From Acetobacter ascendens (GTDB taxonomy: Bacteria > Pseudomonadota > Alphaproteobacteria > Acetobacterales > Acetobacteraceae): a stretch of DNA of 64,000 nt. Position numbers and translations under genes: made by a program. The notes below the pieces were generated by a model. The model was not told the DNA's origin. It made no database searches and saw nothing but the letters and a program-made list of their open reading frames with translations. The stretch is taken from NCBI RefSeq assembly GCF_001766235.1, contig NZ_CP015164.1, forward strand, positions 2,608,501-2,672,500, given 5' to 3'. Positions 56,882 to 64,000 of the stretch are shown here, piece by piece (position 1 is the stretch's first letter; each line of letters starts with the position of its first letter).

Positions 56882-58267
56882 ATGGGCGCGGCATCCGTAT
56901 CTGATCTGATTTCCCGCTACGGCGGGAATCTGCCGCGCTATACAAGTTACCCGACCGCAGCCAGTTTTACGGAAGCGGTCGGCCTCCAACAGGTTGCAGG
57001 TTGGCTTAAAGCCTTGCCTGAGAATGAACCTGTCTCCCTCTATTTCCATGTTCCTTTTTGTGATGAACTCTGCCGGTTTTGTGGGTGTAATACATCCGTC
57101 ATGCGGCATGAGGATGGGCGCTTAGCGTACGGTGACCTCCTACGTGAGGAAATGCGCCGTATAGTGGCCCTTGTGGGGGAACAACGCACAGTAAGGCATG
57201 TGCAGTTTGGTGGCGGCACGCCGACCACTCTGCCTCCGCACGCTTTGCGGCAGATTATGCGTTCTATCCGAACATTCTTTCAGATTGATCCACAGGCCGA
57301 GCTGGCTATGGAGCTTGATCCACGGCATGTGCCGCAAGATTACCCTGCTTTGCTGGGTGATCTGGGGTTTACCCGTATCAGCCTTGGTGTGCAGGATCTG
57401 GAACCTCGGGTGCAAGAAGCGTGTGGACGTCATCAGACCTTTGAGCAGACAGAAGCCAGTATTCAGGCAGCACGTGCTGCGGGCGTATCTGGCGTTAATA
57501 TTGATCTGATTTACGGCTTACCCTACCAGACGGTTGAAAGCGTGGGCGCAACTGCGCTGAAAATTGCATCATTACGGCCAGACCGGTTGGCTGTATTTGG
57601 GTATGCTCATGTGCCGTGGAAGCAAAAACGGCAGCGTCTGATCCCGGAAGCCTCTTTGCCGAAGTCTGATGAAAGACTGGCGCAGCGGGCGGAAATAGAT
57701 CGGGTTTTGCAGGAGCAGGGCTATCAATCCATAGGGTTGGATCATTACGCTTTGCCAGAAGATGGTTTGGCTCAAGCCGCTACAGCAGGCACGCTGCATC
57801 GTAATTTTCAAGGTTATACAACAGATCCCTGTCCTGTTTTGTTGGGAATGGGGGCTTCTGCTATTTCTATGTTGCCTGCCGGATTTGCCCAAAACATTAC
57901 AAGTGTAGCCGCATATGCGCGCGCAATGGCTGAAAATTCCGATTCTCTTCCGGTTGCGCGTGGCGTTGCTTTTACAGAAGATGACAAATTGCGTGGAGCC
58001 ATTATCGAACGCATTATGTGCGATATGGCTGTTGATCTTGCCGCTTTAGGGCAGGAGCATGATTTTTCTGAAGAACTGGCACAACTTCATCCATTCGAGC
58101 AGGATGGATTGGTGAAGATTGATGGCCAGAAAATCAGCGTTACGGTGTTTGGTAGGCCTTTTGTAAGGCATGTGGCTGCAGTGTTTGATACCCGGCGGCG
58201 TGCTTTGCAACAGCAGGCACAAGGTGTTGGGCAAGGTCCCACTCCACAGTTTTCTGCTGCCCTTTAA
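56882..58267 (+). CDS. hemN: oxygen-independent coproporphyrinogen III oxidase (radical SAM)
   Basis: Haem synthesis without oxygen: decarboxylates coproporphyrinogen III. 461 residues. The radical-SAM cluster motif is FCDELCRFCGCN (CxxxCxxC, about 60-70), preceded by PRYTSYPTAASF and PVSLYFHVPF typical of true HemN. HVQFGGGTPTTL and DLIYGLPYQT are further SAM/substrate motifs. Co-transcribed with ompW behind an FNR box, consistent with induction at low oxygen. Confidence 0.93.
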   Translation: MGAASVSDLISRYGGNLPRYTSYPTAASFTEAVGLQQVAGWLKALPENEPVSLYFHVPFCDELCRFCGCNTSVMRHEDGRLAYGDLLREEMRRIVALVGEQRTVRHVQFGGGTPTTLPPHALRQIMRSIRTFFQIDPQAELAMELDPRHVPQDYPALLGDLGFTRISLGVQDLEPRVQEACGRHQTFEQTEASIQAARAAGVSGVNIDLIYGLPYQTVESVGATALKIASLRPDRLAVFGYAHVPWKQKRQRLIPEASLPKSDERLAQRAEIDRVLQEQGYQSIGLDHYALPEDGLAQAATAGTLHRNFQGYTTDPCPVLLGMGASAISMLPAGFAQNITSVAAYARAMAENSDSLPVARGVAFTEDDKLRGAIIERIMCDMAVDLAALGQEHDFSEELAQLHPFEQDGLVKIDGQKISVTVFGRPFVRHVAAVFDTRRRALQQQAQGVGQGPTPQFSAAL

Positions 58268-58403
58268 GTAGAACCAAGCCTTGATTGTGCCAGTATTTTG
58301 GCGCAAGGAAGGAAAGCTCTCCGTGAAAGGGAGCTATGCAAGACAACCATAGAGCTGTCTTTTACCCAGCCGATATTCTGTGACAGATGAAGGATCGGAC
58401 GCC

Positions 58404-59081
58404 ATGAGTCCTGATGCCACTGCTCCCGATCAGAGCGTGACGTTCTCTCTGCCAAATCTGTTGGCGCAAACGCCAGTGGCTTCTGACCCTTTTCCACATT
58501 GGATGTTGGAAACCGTGCTGGAGCCAGATGCCTGTGCGGCACTATTGGAATGGGATCCCGGCGAGTCGGCTATTGCAGGAGATGTGGGCGGTCGGCGTGA
58601 GACGCGGAACAAATCTCGCGTGTTTGTTGATCCTGCTGTTCGGCAACAGGATGAACGCCTAAACCGTATGGCGCATTTGCTGGATAGTGATGCCATGCGG
58701 CATACTTTTGAACGTATCTGCGATGTGCAATTGGATACAGCAGCTCTGCGGCTGGAATTATGCCTGGATTCGGATGGTTTCTGGTTGGAACCACATACAG
58801 ATATTGGGGCCAAAAAACTTACCCTGCTTATCTCTCTTTCCACCGGAGAAGGGGCTGATGAACTGGGAACAGACTTGATGACTCCAGATGGCAAATCAGT
58901 TGCGCGTGCCTCTGGAGCATTTAATTCGGCAGTGCTGTTTATTCCGTCTGACAAAACATGGCACGGTTTTGTAAAGCGGCCCATTAAAGGCACGCGCCGC
59001 ACATTGATTGTTAATTTTGTTGATCAGAACTGGCGTGCAGTGCACGAACTGGCGTTTGGGCCGCGTTCTGTTCAGCACTGA
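58404..59081 (+). CDS. 2OG-Fe(II) oxygenase family protein
   Basis: 225 residues from ATG 58404, which has GAAGGA eight bases upstream; a GTG at 58380 is possible. The iron ligands are HTD in WLEPHTDIGAKKLTLL and the distal His in KTWHGFVKRP, followed by the 2-oxoglutarate-binding Arg region KGTRRTLIVNFV. Substrate unknown; possibly a hydroxylase of a small molecule or protein. Single gene between hemN and the ETF group. Confidence 0.75.
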   Translation: MSPDATAPDQSVTFSLPNLLAQTPVASDPFPHWMLETVLEPDACAALLEWDPGESAIAGDVGGRRETRNKSRVFVDPAVRQQDERLNRMAHLLDSDAMRHTFERICDVQLDTAALRLELCLDSDGFWLEPHTDIGAKKLTLLISLSTGEGADELGTDLMTPDGKSVARASGAFNSAVLFIPSDKTWHGFVKRPIKGTRRTLIVNFVDQNWRAVHELAFGPRSVQH

Positions 59082-59193
59082 TTTTTCTGACATGGCTGTT
59101 TCTGGCAGAACGGGCCTGCGTGCCCGTTTTTGCAATTCTGCGCCAAATCGGGTTTAGGGAAGCAGCATATCTTTAAACGGGGATGAAACGGGA

Positions 59194-60831
59194 ATGAGCG
59201 AGCCTGTGCGGGAATCGATGGAATTTGATGTCGTTATTGTTGGGGGCGGCCCGGCTGGGCTGGCCGCGGCAATTCGGCTACGCCAGCTTTCTCCAGATCT
59301 GAGCGTTTGCCTGATTGAAAAAGGCAGCGAGATCGGAGCGCATATTGTTTCTGGGGCCGTTATTGAACCCCGCGCACTGGCAGAACTGATTCCTGATTGG
59401 AAAGAACGTGGTGCACCGCTGAACACGCCGGTGACATCAGAAGATATGCTGTATCTGACCGAAACCGGCAGCTTGCGCGTTCCTTTGCTGGATAAGGTTA
59501 TGCCGCATATGGCAAACCACGGGAACTATATTGTCAGCCTTGGGGAAGTTTGCCGTTGGCTGGCTGCGCAGGCAGAAGAACTGGGCGTGGAAATTTATCC
59601 GGGTTTTGCCGGTGCCGATGTCCTTATTGAGCGCAACCGCGTGGTTGGCGTTGTTACGGGCGATATGGGTGTGACCAAAGAAGGCACGCCCGGCCCCAAT
59701 TACCAGCCCGGTATGGAGTTGCGCGCCCGTTACACCTTGTTTGCAGAAGGGTGCCGTGGCTCTCTGACCAAGCAGGTAATGGCGCATTACGATTTGCGCA
59801 AAGATGTGGACCCGCAGACATACGGCCTTGGCATCAAGGAAGTATGGGAAATTCCGGCAGAAAAACATCGTCCCGGTTTAGTGCAGCACAGCTTTGGCTG
59901 GCCGCTGGATGACAGCACCTATGGCGGTGCATGGTTGTACCACTTTGGTGAAAATCTGGTGTCCTACGGCTTTGTGGTGGGGCTGGATTACGCCAATACG
60001 TGGCTTTCTCCGTTTGAAGAAATGCAGCGCATAAAGTTGCATCCGGCCTTCCGCCAGCATCTGGAAGGTGGTCGCCGTATCTCTTACGGTGCACGTGCCC
60101 TTTCTGAAGGTGGGTTGCAGGCCATTCCGCGCCTTACCTTCCCCGGTGGCGCACTGATTGGGGATTCTGCTGGCTTCCTGAATGTGCCTAAAATCAAGGG
60201 CACTCATACAGCCATGAAGTCCGGCATGTTGGCAGCAGAAGCTGTTGTAGAGGCCATTAAAACAGACCGTGTTGAACCCGGTGCATTTACAGAAAAAGTG
60301 CGGCGTTCATGGTTGTGGCCAGAACTGCGGTCTGCCCGTAATATTCGTCCGGCTTTTGCGCATTTTGGTGCCAAGGGTGGTGCTGTGTATGCCGCCATTG
60401 ATGCCATGCTGCTCCGTGGCCATGCCCCGTGGACACTGCACTTCAAGCATGAAGACAGCGATACCCTTAAGCCTGCTTCCTTGTCTGAAAAACCCTTCTA
60501 TCCGAAGCCCGACGGCAAGCTGACATTTGATCGTCTTTCCTCTGTCTTCCTGTCTGCTACCAATCATGAGGAAGATCAGCCGGTGCATCTGCGCCTGCGT
60601 AACCCCAGCCTATGGAAGCCGGTGAACTGGGATGTTTTCCGTGCGCCAGAAAGCCGGTATTGCCCAGCAGGTGTGTATGAAGTGGCAGATGAAGCCACAA
60701 ACCCACACTTGCAGATTAACGCGCAGAACTGTGTGCACTGCAAAACGTGTGACATTAAAGATCCCGCCCAGAATATAGACTGGACCACGCCAGAAGGTGG
60801 TGGTGGCCCTAATTATCCGGCCGGTATGTGA
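59194..60831 (+). CDS. electron transfer flavoprotein-ubiquinone oxidoreductase
   Basis: Passes electrons from reduced ETF to membrane ubiquinone. 545 residues. The N-terminal FAD-binding motif is FDVVIVGGGPAGLAAAIRL. GCRGSLTKQVMAHYDLR and a membrane-association region follow. The C-terminal 4Fe-4S motif is NCVHCKTCDIKDPAQNI with YCPAGVYEV upstream (four cysteines in all). It precedes etfB and etfA on the same strand, forming a complete ETF module, probably for oxidation of acyl-CoA or methylated amines; no dehydrogenase is in the window. Confidence 0.95.
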   Translation: MSEPVRESMEFDVVIVGGGPAGLAAAIRLRQLSPDLSVCLIEKGSEIGAHIVSGAVIEPRALAELIPDWKERGAPLNTPVTSEDMLYLTETGSLRVPLLDKVMPHMANHGNYIVSLGEVCRWLAAQAEELGVEIYPGFAGADVLIERNRVVGVVTGDMGVTKEGTPGPNYQPGMELRARYTLFAEGCRGSLTKQVMAHYDLRKDVDPQTYGLGIKEVWEIPAEKHRPGLVQHSFGWPLDDSTYGGAWLYHFGENLVSYGFVVGLDYANTWLSPFEEMQRIKLHPAFRQHLEGGRRISYGARALSEGGLQAIPRLTFPGGALIGDSAGFLNVPKIKGTHTAMKSGMLAAEAVVEAIKTDRVEPGAFTEKVRRSWLWPELRSARNIRPAFAHFGAKGGAVYAAIDAMLLRGHAPWTLHFKHEDSDTLKPASLSEKPFYPKPDGKLTFDRLSSVFLSATNHEEDQPVHLRLRNPSLWKPVNWDVFRAPESRYCPAGVYEVADEATNPHLQINAQNCVHCKTCDIKDPAQNIDWTTPEGGGGPNYPAGM

Positions 60832-60894
60832 ATTTGGAGTAAAGTACGGTAAGGCTGCGTCCGAACCATCCTGCGTCTGCAAGCGAAAGAAGTC

Positions 60895-61644
60895 ATGAAG
60901 ATACTTGTACCTGTAAAGCGGGTTGTTGATTACAACATCAAACCGCGTGTGAAGGCAGATGGCAGTGGTGTTGATACCACTGGCGTCAAGATGTCCATGA
61001 ACCCGTTTGATGAAATCGCGGTGGAAGAAGCTGTGCGCCTGCGCGAAAAAGGCGCTGCTTCCGAAGTTGTTGTGGTTTCTGTTGGTGTTCAAAAGGCGCA
61101 AGATACACTGCGCACTGCCATAGCTATGGGCGCTGATCGCGCTATTCTGGTTCTGTCAGAAGAAAGCCCTGAACCGCTGGCCGTAGCCAAGGTGCTGCGC
61201 AAGCTGGTGGAAAAGGAAGAACCGGGTCTGGTTATTCTGGGCAAGCAGGCCATTGATGATGACATGAACGCTACAGGCCAAATGCTTGCTGGTCTGCTTG
61301 GTTGGGGGCAGGGCACGTTTGCCAGCAAGGTAGAAATTGCTGATGGCCATGCACGTGTCAGCCGTGAAATTGATGGTGGCACGGAGGAGGTTTCCCTCAC
61401 GCTGCCCGCTATCATCACGGCCGATCTGCGCCTGAACGAACCACGCTATGCCTCTTTGCCGAACATCATGAAGGCCAAGAAGAAGCCGCTGGAAACCATT
61501 GAAGCCGCTGAACTGGGCGTGGATATGAAGCCCCGTCTGAGCATTGTTTCTGTGGCCGAGCCGCCGGAACGCAAAGCTGGCATCAAGGTTGGTTCCGTTG
61601 GGGAACTGGTGGAAAAATTGCGTAACGAAGCAAAGGTGATCTGA
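60895..61644 (+). CDS. etfB: electron transfer flavoprotein beta subunit
   Basis: 249 residues. It opens [20 protein letters not shown], with the ETF-beta signature [21 protein letters not shown] and the AMP-binding region [19 protein letters not shown]. The recognition-loop segment [16 protein letters not shown] is present. The etfA ATG follows 2 bases after its stop. Confidence 0.95.
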   Translation: MKILVPVKRVVDYNIKPRVKADGSGVDTTGVKMSMNPFDEIAVEEAVRLREKGAASEVVVVSVGVQKAQDTLRTAIAMGADRAILVLSEESPEPLAVAKVLRKLVEKEEPGLVILGKQAIDDDMNATGQMLAGLLGWGQGTFASKVEIADGHARVSREIDGGTEEVSLTLPAIITADLRLNEPRYASLPNIMKAKKKPLETIEAAELGVDMKPRLSIVSVAEPPERKAGIKVGSVGELVEKLRNEAKVI

Positions 61645-61646
61645 TC

Positions 61647-62573
61647 ATGACCGCTCTTGTTCTTCTGGATCATGAAGAAGGCCAGATCAGAAAGGCCGCT
61701 CTATCTGCTGTAACGGCAGCCGCCCAGTTGGGTGAAGTGCATGTGCTAGTAGCGGGTGATGCTTCCATCGCACAGGCTGCGGCTGCTGTGCCTGGCGTTG
61801 CCAAGGTGCTGCATGCAGCAGATGCACGCTATGCACACGAGCTAGCTGAACCTCTGGCTGCTCTTATTGTTTCTCTGGCTGGTCAGTACGATCACATTGT
61901 TGCGGCTGCGGGTGCCACGGGCAAGAACGTGCTGCCACGTGCAGCCGCTCTGCTGGATGTGCAGCCTATTCCAGATGTTATCCGCATTGTGGATGCAGAA
62001 ACATTTGTGCGCCCCATTTATGCGGGCAATGCTCTGGCTACAGTTAAGTCATCAGACGCCAAAAAGGTGCTGACGGTGCGTAACGCCGCCTTTGATGCAG
62101 CCGCATCTACGGGCGGCAATGCTCCGGTTGAAGCTGTGGACGCAGTTGATGCACCAGCAGTTTCCAAGTTTGAAACTGTTCAGTTGTCTGATTCCGAACG
62201 TCCAGACCTGGAAACAGCCCGTGTGGTTGTGTCTGGTGGTCGTGGTATGCAGAGCGAAGAAAAATTCCATACTCTGGATCCGCTGGCCGATGCCTTGGGT
62301 GCAGCTATTGGTGCATCTCGCGCTGCTGTGGATTCCGGTTTTGTGCCGAACGAATATCAGGTGGGGCAGACAGGTAAGATTGTTGCGCCTGAACTGTACA
62401 TGGCCTTTGGTATTTCCGGCGCTATCCAGCATCTTGCCGGTATGAAAGACAGCCGCGTGATTGTGGCGATCAACAAAGACCCAGAAGCTCCCATTTTCCA
62501 GGTTGCAGACTATGGAATGGAAGCTGATTTGTTTGAAGTTGTGCCGCAGTTGGTTGAAGAGCTGAAGAAATAA
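61647..62573 (+). CDS. etfA: electron transfer flavoprotein alpha subunit
   Basis: 308 residues. The C-terminal FAD domain has [14 protein letters not shown], then [20 protein letters not shown] and the ETF-alpha signature [20 protein letters not shown]. It pairs with EtfB as the soluble electron carrier for the upstream ETF-QO. A terminator follows. Confidence 0.95.
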   Translation: MTALVLLDHEEGQIRKAALSAVTAAAQLGEVHVLVAGDASIAQAAAAVPGVAKVLHAADARYAHELAEPLAALIVSLAGQYDHIVAAAGATGKNVLPRAAALLDVQPIPDVIRIVDAETFVRPIYAGNALATVKSSDAKKVLTVRNAAFDAAASTGGNAPVEAVDAVDAPAVSKFETVQLSDSERPDLETARVVVSGGRGMQSEEKFHTLDPLADALGAAIGASRAAVDSGFVPNEYQVGQTGKIVAPELYMAFGISGAIQHLAGMKDSRVIVAINKDPEAPIFQVADYGMEADLFEVVPQLVEELKK

Positions 62574-62604
62574 CCCTTCGCTTCTAAACTATTTGCTGAA
62601 GCAA

Positions 62605-62640
62605 CCCCGCATACAGGCATGTATGCGGGGTTTGTTTTTT
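62605..62640. terminator. rho-independent terminator downstream of etfA
   Basis: CCCCGCATAC-AGGCAT-GTATGCGGGG followed by TTTGTTTTTT, a 10-bp perfect stem. It lies between convergent etfA and the tetR-type gene. Confidence 0.92.
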
Positions 62641-62648
62641 AATGGGAA

Positions 62649-63290
62649 TTATGTGCCGTAAGTGGCCAGAAACATGCTTACAGAGGCATGAATAACTTTT
62701 TCTTCGTCTTCAGCCATATTATCGTAAGGCATGTTAAAGCGCTTTCTATGCGCGATCCGTGTCTGACAAAGTGAGAAAAACTGTTCTGCAGCAAAAACAG
62801 GATCATCTGTTTTTAATGTGCCGCGCTGGGTTTGTTCGCGAATCCAGTTAGACAAAGTTTCAATGGCAATTCGCGGGCCGTGAGACCAAAAAATGGTTGC
62901 AAGCTGAGGAAAGTGCGGAGCCTCAGAAACAATCATTCTGTAAAGCATCAAACTTTCAGGCTGGGTAATCAACTGCACCATGGCGCGGGCTACGGCGGTA
63001 AGTGTTTCTTTAGGTGAGGCTTCTTTTTGTACCGGAGCAAGAGCTGGAGGTAGTTTTTCCCGGCAGCATTTTTCTACAAAAGCCCCAAAGAGATCAGCTT
63101 TATTGGTGAAATAATTATATAATGTGCCTTTAGAAACACCTGCCTCACGCGCAATGACAGACATACTGGCGCCTTCGTAGCCGTGTTCAGCAAACACGTT
63201 GTAGGCCCCTGTTAAAATCTGCTCTCGCTTTGCTTCTGATTCCCCCGTGCAGGCAGAAGTGAGGGAGGAAATGGAGGAAGGTTCAGACAT
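62649..63290 (-). CDS. TetR/AcrR-family transcriptional repressor
   Basis: 213 residues. The N-terminal helix-turn-helix is KREQILTGAYNVFAEHGYEG followed by VIAREAGVSKGTLYNYFTNKADLF. The C-terminal ligand domain resembles AcrR-type regulators (ETLSNWIREQTQRG). It is divergent from an efflux outer-membrane factor gene, with a palindrome in between, so it probably represses that efflux operon and itself. Confidence 0.88.
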   Translation of the reverse strand: MSEPSSISSLTSACTGESEAKREQILTGAYNVFAEHGYEGASMSVIAREAGVSKGTLYNYFTNKADLFGAFVEKCCREKLPPALAPVQKEASPKETLTAVARAMVQLITQPESLMLYRMIVSEAPHFPQLATIFWSHGPRIAIETLSNWIREQTQRGTLKTDDPVFAAEQFFSLCQTRIAHRKRFNMPYDNMAEDEEKVIHASVSMFLATYGT

Positions 63291-63353
63291 CAGGATTTCA
63301 GACTTTAAAGATCAGGCGATTGACGCACAGAGGAAAGAAGGTAGGTTACCATG

Positions 63354-63374
63354 CTGACCGAACTGGTCGGTCAG
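63354..63374. promoter_or_regulatory. probable TetR-family operator
   Basis: CTGACCGA-ACTGG-TCGGTCAG, perfect 8-bp arms with a 5-base centre, between the divergent tetR-type gene and the efflux gene. ACCGA/TCGGT arms are common in AcrR-type operators. Confidence 0.72.
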
Positions 63375-63427
63375 TGCAAGGGCTGGTATTTTCTATCAGG
63401 CATATAATTTTCGGTGAGGGTGAACGG

Positions 63428-64000
63428 GTGGCAAAACGGAATGCACAGCGCACAGGCGCGTTGGCGCTGGTTTTCATGCTGGCGGGGTGCATGGTGGGGC
63501 CAGATTATAAAAAGCCAGATACATGGTCTCCCTCTCAGTGGCAGCGTGCAGCAGATAAAGATACATCACAGTTGCTAAGTGTGCCCACTACGCAAGCGCC
63601 CGATCCGCAATGGTGGGATATTTTTAATGACCCCGAACTGACCTCGCTTGAAAAGCGTCTGGCAGATCAGAACCTTGATGTACAGCAAGCGACCGAACAA
63701 TTTGCGGTTAGCCGTGGGCAGTTGCTGCTTGCTGGTGCAGAACGCTTTCCAGATCTTGCGGCTTCCGGTTCATATCGAAGGGCGCAGTATAGCAGCAAGC
63801 AGTTGCAACGCATTGTAGAGCGTATTGGCCAAAATGCTGCCGGAACAGGAATGGGGGAAATGCTTTCGACTCAGTCCTCATCCATCTCTATTCCTCTGCT
63901 GAACCAGTGGCAGGATGGACTGCAGGCGAGTTGGGAGGTGGATCTGTGGGGGCGTGTGCGCAGGCAGTACGAAGCTGCCAAGGCGTATATGAAAGCTACT
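63428..64000 (+). CDS. efflux outer-membrane factor (NodT-type lipoprotein), cut by the window end
   Basis: Starts at GTG 63428 after GGTGAGGG. The lipoprotein signal ends VFMLAGCMVGPDYKKP (lipobox LAGC), followed by the family phrases PQWWDIFNDPELTSLEKRL and WEVDLWGRVRRQYEAAKAY. The first 191 codons are visible. RND or MFS pump genes may follow outside the window. Likely under control of the divergent TetR-type repressor. Confidence 0.88.
   Translation, partial: MAKRNAQRTGALALVFMLAGCMVGPDYKKPDTWSPSQWQRAADKDTSQLLSVPTTQAPDPQWWDIFNDPELTSLEKRLADQNLDVQQATEQFAVSRGQLLLAGAERFPDLAASGSYRRAQYSSKQLQRIVERIGQNAAGTGMGEMLSTQSSSISIPLLNQWQDGLQASWEVDLWGRVRRQYEAAKAYMKAT

Overview
The window looks like chromosome from an acetic acid bacterium, most likely Acetobacter (Alphaproteobacteria, Acetobacteraceae). 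The grounds are an F1-only ATP synthase operon (atpHAGDC) without F0 genes beside it, a GcrA-type cell-cycle regulator, an FnrN-type regulator, an ETF/ETF-QO module, and insertion sequences of IS1031, IS1380 and IS110 type. The genus is an inference from gene content; no rRNA or other marker is present.

Layout. 1-4.2 kb: S9 peptidase (cut by the window edge), NAD malic enzyme, nusG and secE, then divergent tRNA-Trp and tRNA-Gly. 5.0-10 kb: atpHAGDC. 10-16 kb: queF, RNase D, an adenosine-kinase-like sugar kinase, a bactofilin, gcrA and an AnsP-type permease. 16.2-22.7 kb: a sulfate uptake locus, with cysT-cysW-cysA facing a small unknown gene, a porin gene broken by an in-frame stop, and a sulfate-binding protein. 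22.7-27.5 kb: ethanolamine use (AraC-type regulator, eutB, eutC, permease) without microcompartment genes. 27.5-29.5 kb: two IS5-family elements. 29.7-35.6 kb: an RND efflux operon. 35.7-41.5 kb: cold-shock protein, a membrane glycosyltransferase-like protein, a TonB-dependent siderophore receptor and a Hint-domain gene that has lost its 5' end. 41.5-48.1 kb: a 6.6-kb mosaic of nested insertion sequences. 48.1-52.2 kb: O-antigen-ligase-like protein, ssb, rsmD, rluB-type synthase, a PuuD-like amidase. 52.3-64 kb: a 50-residue secreted or membrane peptide, tadA, a DegP protease, an FNR-type regulator with two perfect FNR boxes next to ompW-hemN, a 2OG oxygenase, the ETF-QO/etfBA group, and a TetR gene with its likely operator facing an outer-membrane efflux gene that runs off the window.

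The most notable signal is in the IS mosaic. Two IS110/IS1111-type elements lie tail to tail inside the right end of an IS1380-family element. Their 3' non-coding regions share a 17-nt hairpin sequence (GGCC-N9-GGCC). In each, one short stretch about 45 nt before the hairpin and another exactly 2 nt after it match the left and right halves of that element's own insertion site. The first element's guides match the IS1380 end. The second element's guides match the junction made when the first one inserted. This fits guide RNAs of the seekRNA/bridge RNA kind and gives an order of events: IS1380, then element 1, then element 2.
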